A stretch of DNA of 64,000 bases from an uncultured Methanomicrobiales archaeon (lineage in GTDB: Archaea > Halobacteriota > Methanomicrobia > Methanomicrobiales > Methanospirillaceae). The stretch is from NCBI GenBank assembly GCA_903926075.1, contig CAIYHQ010000134.1, positions 1-64,000 on the forward strand. Direction: 5' to 3'. Positions within the stretch are counted from its first letter, which is position 1; each line of letters starts with the position of its first letter. A program made the position numbers and the translations under genes. Below the pieces are notes generated by a model. It did no database searches. It was given only the letters and a program-made list of their open reading frames with translations, and was not told the DNA's origin. Shown one piece after another: positions 61,820 through 64,000 of this stretch.

Positions 61820-61834
61820 CCCAATTTAATTGGG
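61820..61834 (-). promoter_or_regulatory. AATTGGG palindrome before the winged-helix regulator
   Basis: CCCAATT-T-AATTGGG (plus strand), an inverted repeat with 7-bp arms, ends 6 bp before the ATG. A TATA-like CATATAGTAC lies at about 61842-61850, so the palindrome would overlap the transcription start. Proposed operator for autoregulation. Confidence 0.45.
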
Positions 61835-61908
61835 GGTGAAGTACTATATGGGTTTGTGGCTTGTGGGGTATTATCTCTGATTTTTCCTGTTATTTCGGAA
61901 AGTAAATT

Positions 61909-63483
61909 CTAAATTACCTGAGTAATACTTTTAATCGCCGGACTTAACTGAGGGACCAGCAACCGGGTTACCGAAGAATGCGGACTGATAGTATGTGTCG
62001 GTAAAGGGGAAGGTGAAGGTATTGAAATGCCGGATGTATCCCGTACCAGACGTACATAATTATAGATCCTGATTGCATCTCCCTGTGGACCTCGCCCCTG
62101 CGGATAATCAGCAGGGTTTCCGGCTTTAGGATCACTACGCTGGGCACCAGCTCCGTGAACGTCCTGCCACTTTCCGTCCATATAGCCCATAGCTCTTCCA
62201 AATGCAATATAAACTCCTGCAGTACCTGAACCATCTGCACTCCCGTGGGTAGTTCCGGTCCAGTAATATGGGAAATCAGGCTGCCCTGCCTCATTCGTGA
62301 TCCTGGTTGAATTAAAGACCGGGTCAATTGCTGCAGAACCTGTTGTGTCTGGAGAACGTGTATAATCAACAATGCTCTGAAGTTCTTTTGTATTTGGAAG
62401 TCTCCAATCGTTGTATCCAAGATAATTCATACTGTTCTTTGTCTGAACCCAGGCAAGGGCGTCCTTCCAGTTCATGCCTGTGCCACTGTCGGCCTGGGAC
62501 CACATTAACCCTGTTGCACTGTCAGTAATCGTCCCATCGCCAGTGTTTGCAAGTTTATTTTTACCATATCCAGTATTTCCACTGACACAGATAAGGAAGA
62601 ATGTCTTTTCAGTAATTCCAGATTTAGCTGCGATTAGAGTGGGTCCTATCTGACCCGGCATACCACCATTTCCCATAGGGGGTAATCCAACCGGACCTCT
62701 GGGAACTTGACCGTTTTGTCCGAGCATTATAAGTCCGTATCCTTTTATTCTACCATCTGCAAAATTAACACCAAAAAGTTTCTGTCCGGTCGAGCCGTTG
62801 CTGACATCCAGGGTTCCGGATGCATACTGAGAGTCAATGATCCTTTCTCCGTTCTCGGTCTGTCCATAGGCAAATTTAAAGTAGTTTGCATCTATGAAAG
62901 GAGTAAGACCTGAAATCGAGGCACCTGTAGGACTTGGGTCAGTTCCTTTGAAATTTATCAGTGAAAATAGTTCCTTGATGGTTGGGACCCTCCAGTCATT
63001 GTATCCCCCAAAATTCATGTCGTTCAGTTTTGCGGGATATCCCTGCACATTAGTCCAGGTAAGCTTGTCAGTTGAGGTAAGCGAACCATCGCCATTGGTG
63101 TCAGGGGACCGCTGCCAGGTGAGGCCTGTGTTATTGTCATATACTGTAAGGCCATCGTTGCTTATTCTGTAAAACGGCTGATTCCTACTAAACTGAGCAT
63201 CTTCTCCATAATATGGATCACATGGTTTCGGGGCAGCAATCTGAACCGATGAATCATAGAATGCAGTCTGCCCAGTATCAACTATTGTATAGGGGTACAC
63301 GGAAATATTTGAGACTGCAGACCTTGCAGTCTCAAGAGTTGCTGTTTTCAGATTAGTACCAGATAAACCGGGGAGTCTGAACTTTGAACTATCAGCCGGA
63401 ACTGGCCCTGTGTCTGCGAGTACCAGACAAGTAACGAAAATTTCAAGACATATTATTGTTATGAATATTTCATACGCTCTCAT
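61909..63483 (-). CDS. Secreted protein with two DUF1566 (Lcl C-terminal-type) domains
   Basis: About 524 residues from ATG 63483 (AGGTG 8 nt upstream); a TTG seven codons earlier is out of place ahead of the signal peptide (YEIFITIICLEIFVTCLVLA). Two copies of the DUF1566 domain are clear: about 95-190 with TGLTWQRSPDTNGDG, MNFGGYNDWRVPTIKELFSL and FIDANYF; about 320-490 with TGLMWSQADSGTGMNWKDAL, YLGYNDWRLPNTKELQSIVD, YYWTGTTHG and IYNYVRLVRDT. This domain is of a C-type-lectin-like or formylglycine-like fold and is found in many secreted bacterial and archaeal proteins; function unknown, likely binding. A short Ser/Pro-rich tail ends it. It shares the TTGGG-box promoter. Confidence 0.88.
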   Translation of the reverse strand: MRAYEIFITIICLEIFVTCLVLADTGPVPADSSKFRLPGLSGTNLKTATLETARSAVSNISVYPYTIVDTGQTAFYDSSVQIAAPKPCDPYYGEDAQFSRNQPFYRISNDGLTVYDNNTGLTWQRSPDTNGDGSLTSTDKLTWTNVQGYPAKLNDMNFGGYNDWRVPTIKELFSLINFKGTDPSPTGASISGLTPFIDANYFKFAYGQTENGERIIDSQYASGTLDVSNGSTGQKLFGVNFADGRIKGYGLIMLGQNGQVPRGPVGLPPMGNGGMPGQIGPTLIAAKSGITEKTFFLICVSGNTGYGKNKLANTGDGTITDSATGLMWSQADSGTGMNWKDALAWVQTKNSMNYLGYNDWRLPNTKELQSIVDYTRSPDTTGSAAIDPVFNSTRITNEAGQPDFPYYWTGTTHGSADGSGTAGVYIAFGRAMGYMDGKWQDVHGAGAQRSDPKAGNPADYPQGRGPQGDAIRIYNYVRLVRDTSGISIPSPSPLPTHTISPHSSVTRLLVPQLSPAIKSITQVI

Positions 63484-63522
63484 CTTTTTGGCACCTAATA
63501 CCAATTATCTAAGTGTGGTAAG

Positions 63523-63575
63523 ATAAAAAAATGCCGAAATTACACCTGTTTTTCACCCAAATCTTACCCAAATTG
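63523..63575 (-). promoter_or_regulatory. TTGGG-box promoter C
   Basis: Minus strand TTGGGTAAGATTTGGGTG (63554-63571) about 27 bp upstream of TATA ATTTTTTTATC at 63522-63532. It is the cleanest copy: TTGGGT is repeated with 11-bp period. Confidence 0.6.
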
Positions 63576-63621
63576 TTAGGATATAATGATAATACATCTT
63601 CATTGCCCGGGTTTTCTTTAG

Positions 63622-64000
63622 TTACATAGGAAAATACTCTTTCAGATAGAGTTGGTCTTTAATATTATTCTTCTGTAGTTCTTTTACTTTTTTATGGACC
63701 GCGTTTATTTTATCAACAACTCCATTATCAGGTTGAACTGCTCTATTTATCAACATAAGGATAGGATTGTGTAAAAACCACTCTTCCCTTACTTTATCTG
63801 CCAGTTTTTTATTATAAAAAAGGTTTACAAGGTGTGAAGATGCATCAAGAGTTATACCATTAGCAATAGAGATGAGATAGGTCTTAAGACAGGAATAGTA
63901 CTTAGAATTTTCTGAAACTTCTTCAGTCATTTCAAGTTCATGGGCAAAAAGAGCAGCCTGTGAAAAGCGTTTCATTTTGATGAGGAGTGCAATTGCCAGG
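63622..64000 (-). CDS. Helical-repeat protein, C-terminal part, runs off the right edge
   Basis: The frame ending at 63622 is open through 63975 (an ATG) and on to the window edge, reading LAIALLIKMKRFSQAALFAH and then ELEMTEEVSENSKYYSCLKT. The pattern of paired amphipathic helices (LLIKMKRFSQAALFAHELEM, TYLISIANGITLDASSHLVN, DKVREEWFLHNPILMLINRA, VDKINAVHKKVKELQKNNIK) looks like TPR or another helical repeat. The start is beyond the window, so the ATG at 63975 need not be the true start. Length so far 125 codons. No family can be named. It lies upstream of the DUF1566 gene on the same strand. Confidence 0.6.
   Translation of the reverse strand, partial: LAIALLIKMKRFSQAALFAHELEMTEEVSENSKYYSCLKTYLISIANGITLDASSHLVNLFYNKKLADKVREEWFLHNPILMLINRAVQPDNGVVDKINAVHKKVKELQKNNIKDQLYLKEYFPM

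Noticed and set aside
1-64000. CRISPR array, tRNA or rRNA genes
   Set aside because: No regularly spaced short repeats with unique spacers were seen, and no tRNA cloverleaf or rRNA sequence was recognised on either strand.

Overview
The window reads as the chromosome of a methanogenic euryarchaeon, most probably a member of Methanomicrobiales (Methanospirillum/Methanoregula-like). No rRNA or methanogenesis gene is present, so this rests on gene content: several response-regulator/PAS hybrid proteins of the type common in that order, COG1361-type secreted proteins beside an RND/MMPL exporter, a GPI8/legumain-like peptidase, a DUF2080 transposon protein, archaeal TATA boxes with leaderless starts, and large secreted TPR, beta-helix, PKD and Cys-rich proteins. 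The DNA is AT-rich. I saw no tRNA, rRNA or CRISPR array.

Layout. 1-6.4 kb (minus strand): the N-terminal part of a CNNM/CorC-type membrane protein, two response-regulator/PAS proteins and a large WD40 protein. One regulator and the WD40 gene are each broken at a long A/T homopolymer. 6.5-15.7 kb (plus strand): a TPR protein, two tandemly duplicated small secreted proteins, a 1627-residue subtilase-like/beta-helix/TPR protein, a small secreted protein and a CDF metal transporter. 15.6-20.1 kb (minus): two more response-regulator/PAS proteins. 20.2-26.0 kb: an AIM24-family protein, an RND exporter with its COG1361 partner, and a divergent HTH-PAS regulator. 26.1-29.0 kb (minus): an apparent three-gene operon of unrecognised function (winged-helix-like protein, P-loop ATPase, NTF2-like protein). 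29.1-34.2 kb: a PAPS-reductase-family protein, an IS66-type element with a frameshifted transposase and a DUF2080 gene, a small Cys-rich secreted protein, and the thiM-thiE pair.

34.3-42.9 kb (plus): three very large secreted Cys-rich modular proteins that share a promoter sequence and C-terminal or linker modules. 42.9-49.1 kb (minus): DNA polymerase IV, an RDD membrane protein, and a YhaN/SbcC-like ATPase overlapping a YhaO/SbcD-like nuclease. 49.2-55.2 kb: flavodoxin, amidohydrolase, a broken carboxymuconolactone-decarboxylase gene, a DUF1508 protein, and a translationally coupled pair made of an ABC-type ligand-binding domain fused to a C13 (legumain/GPI8-like) peptidase followed by a BMP-family ligand-binding protein. 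55.2-56.7 kb is a small graveyard: an esterase lacking its nucleophile region and a 5'-truncated metallophosphoesterase. 56.7-64.0 kb (minus): two large paralogous secreted proteins, a membrane protein coupled to a winged-helix regulator, a double-DUF1566 secreted protein and a partial helical protein. The two paralogs and the DUF1566 gene share an upstream TTGGG-type box at fixed distance from the TATA element, and the regulator between them carries an AATTGGG palindrome at its own start.

Themes: envelope and secreted proteins, signal reception by PAS/receiver proteins, and many single-base interruptions in homopolymers. The interruptions may be sequencing errors, phase-variable tracts or real decay; only read-level data can separate these.
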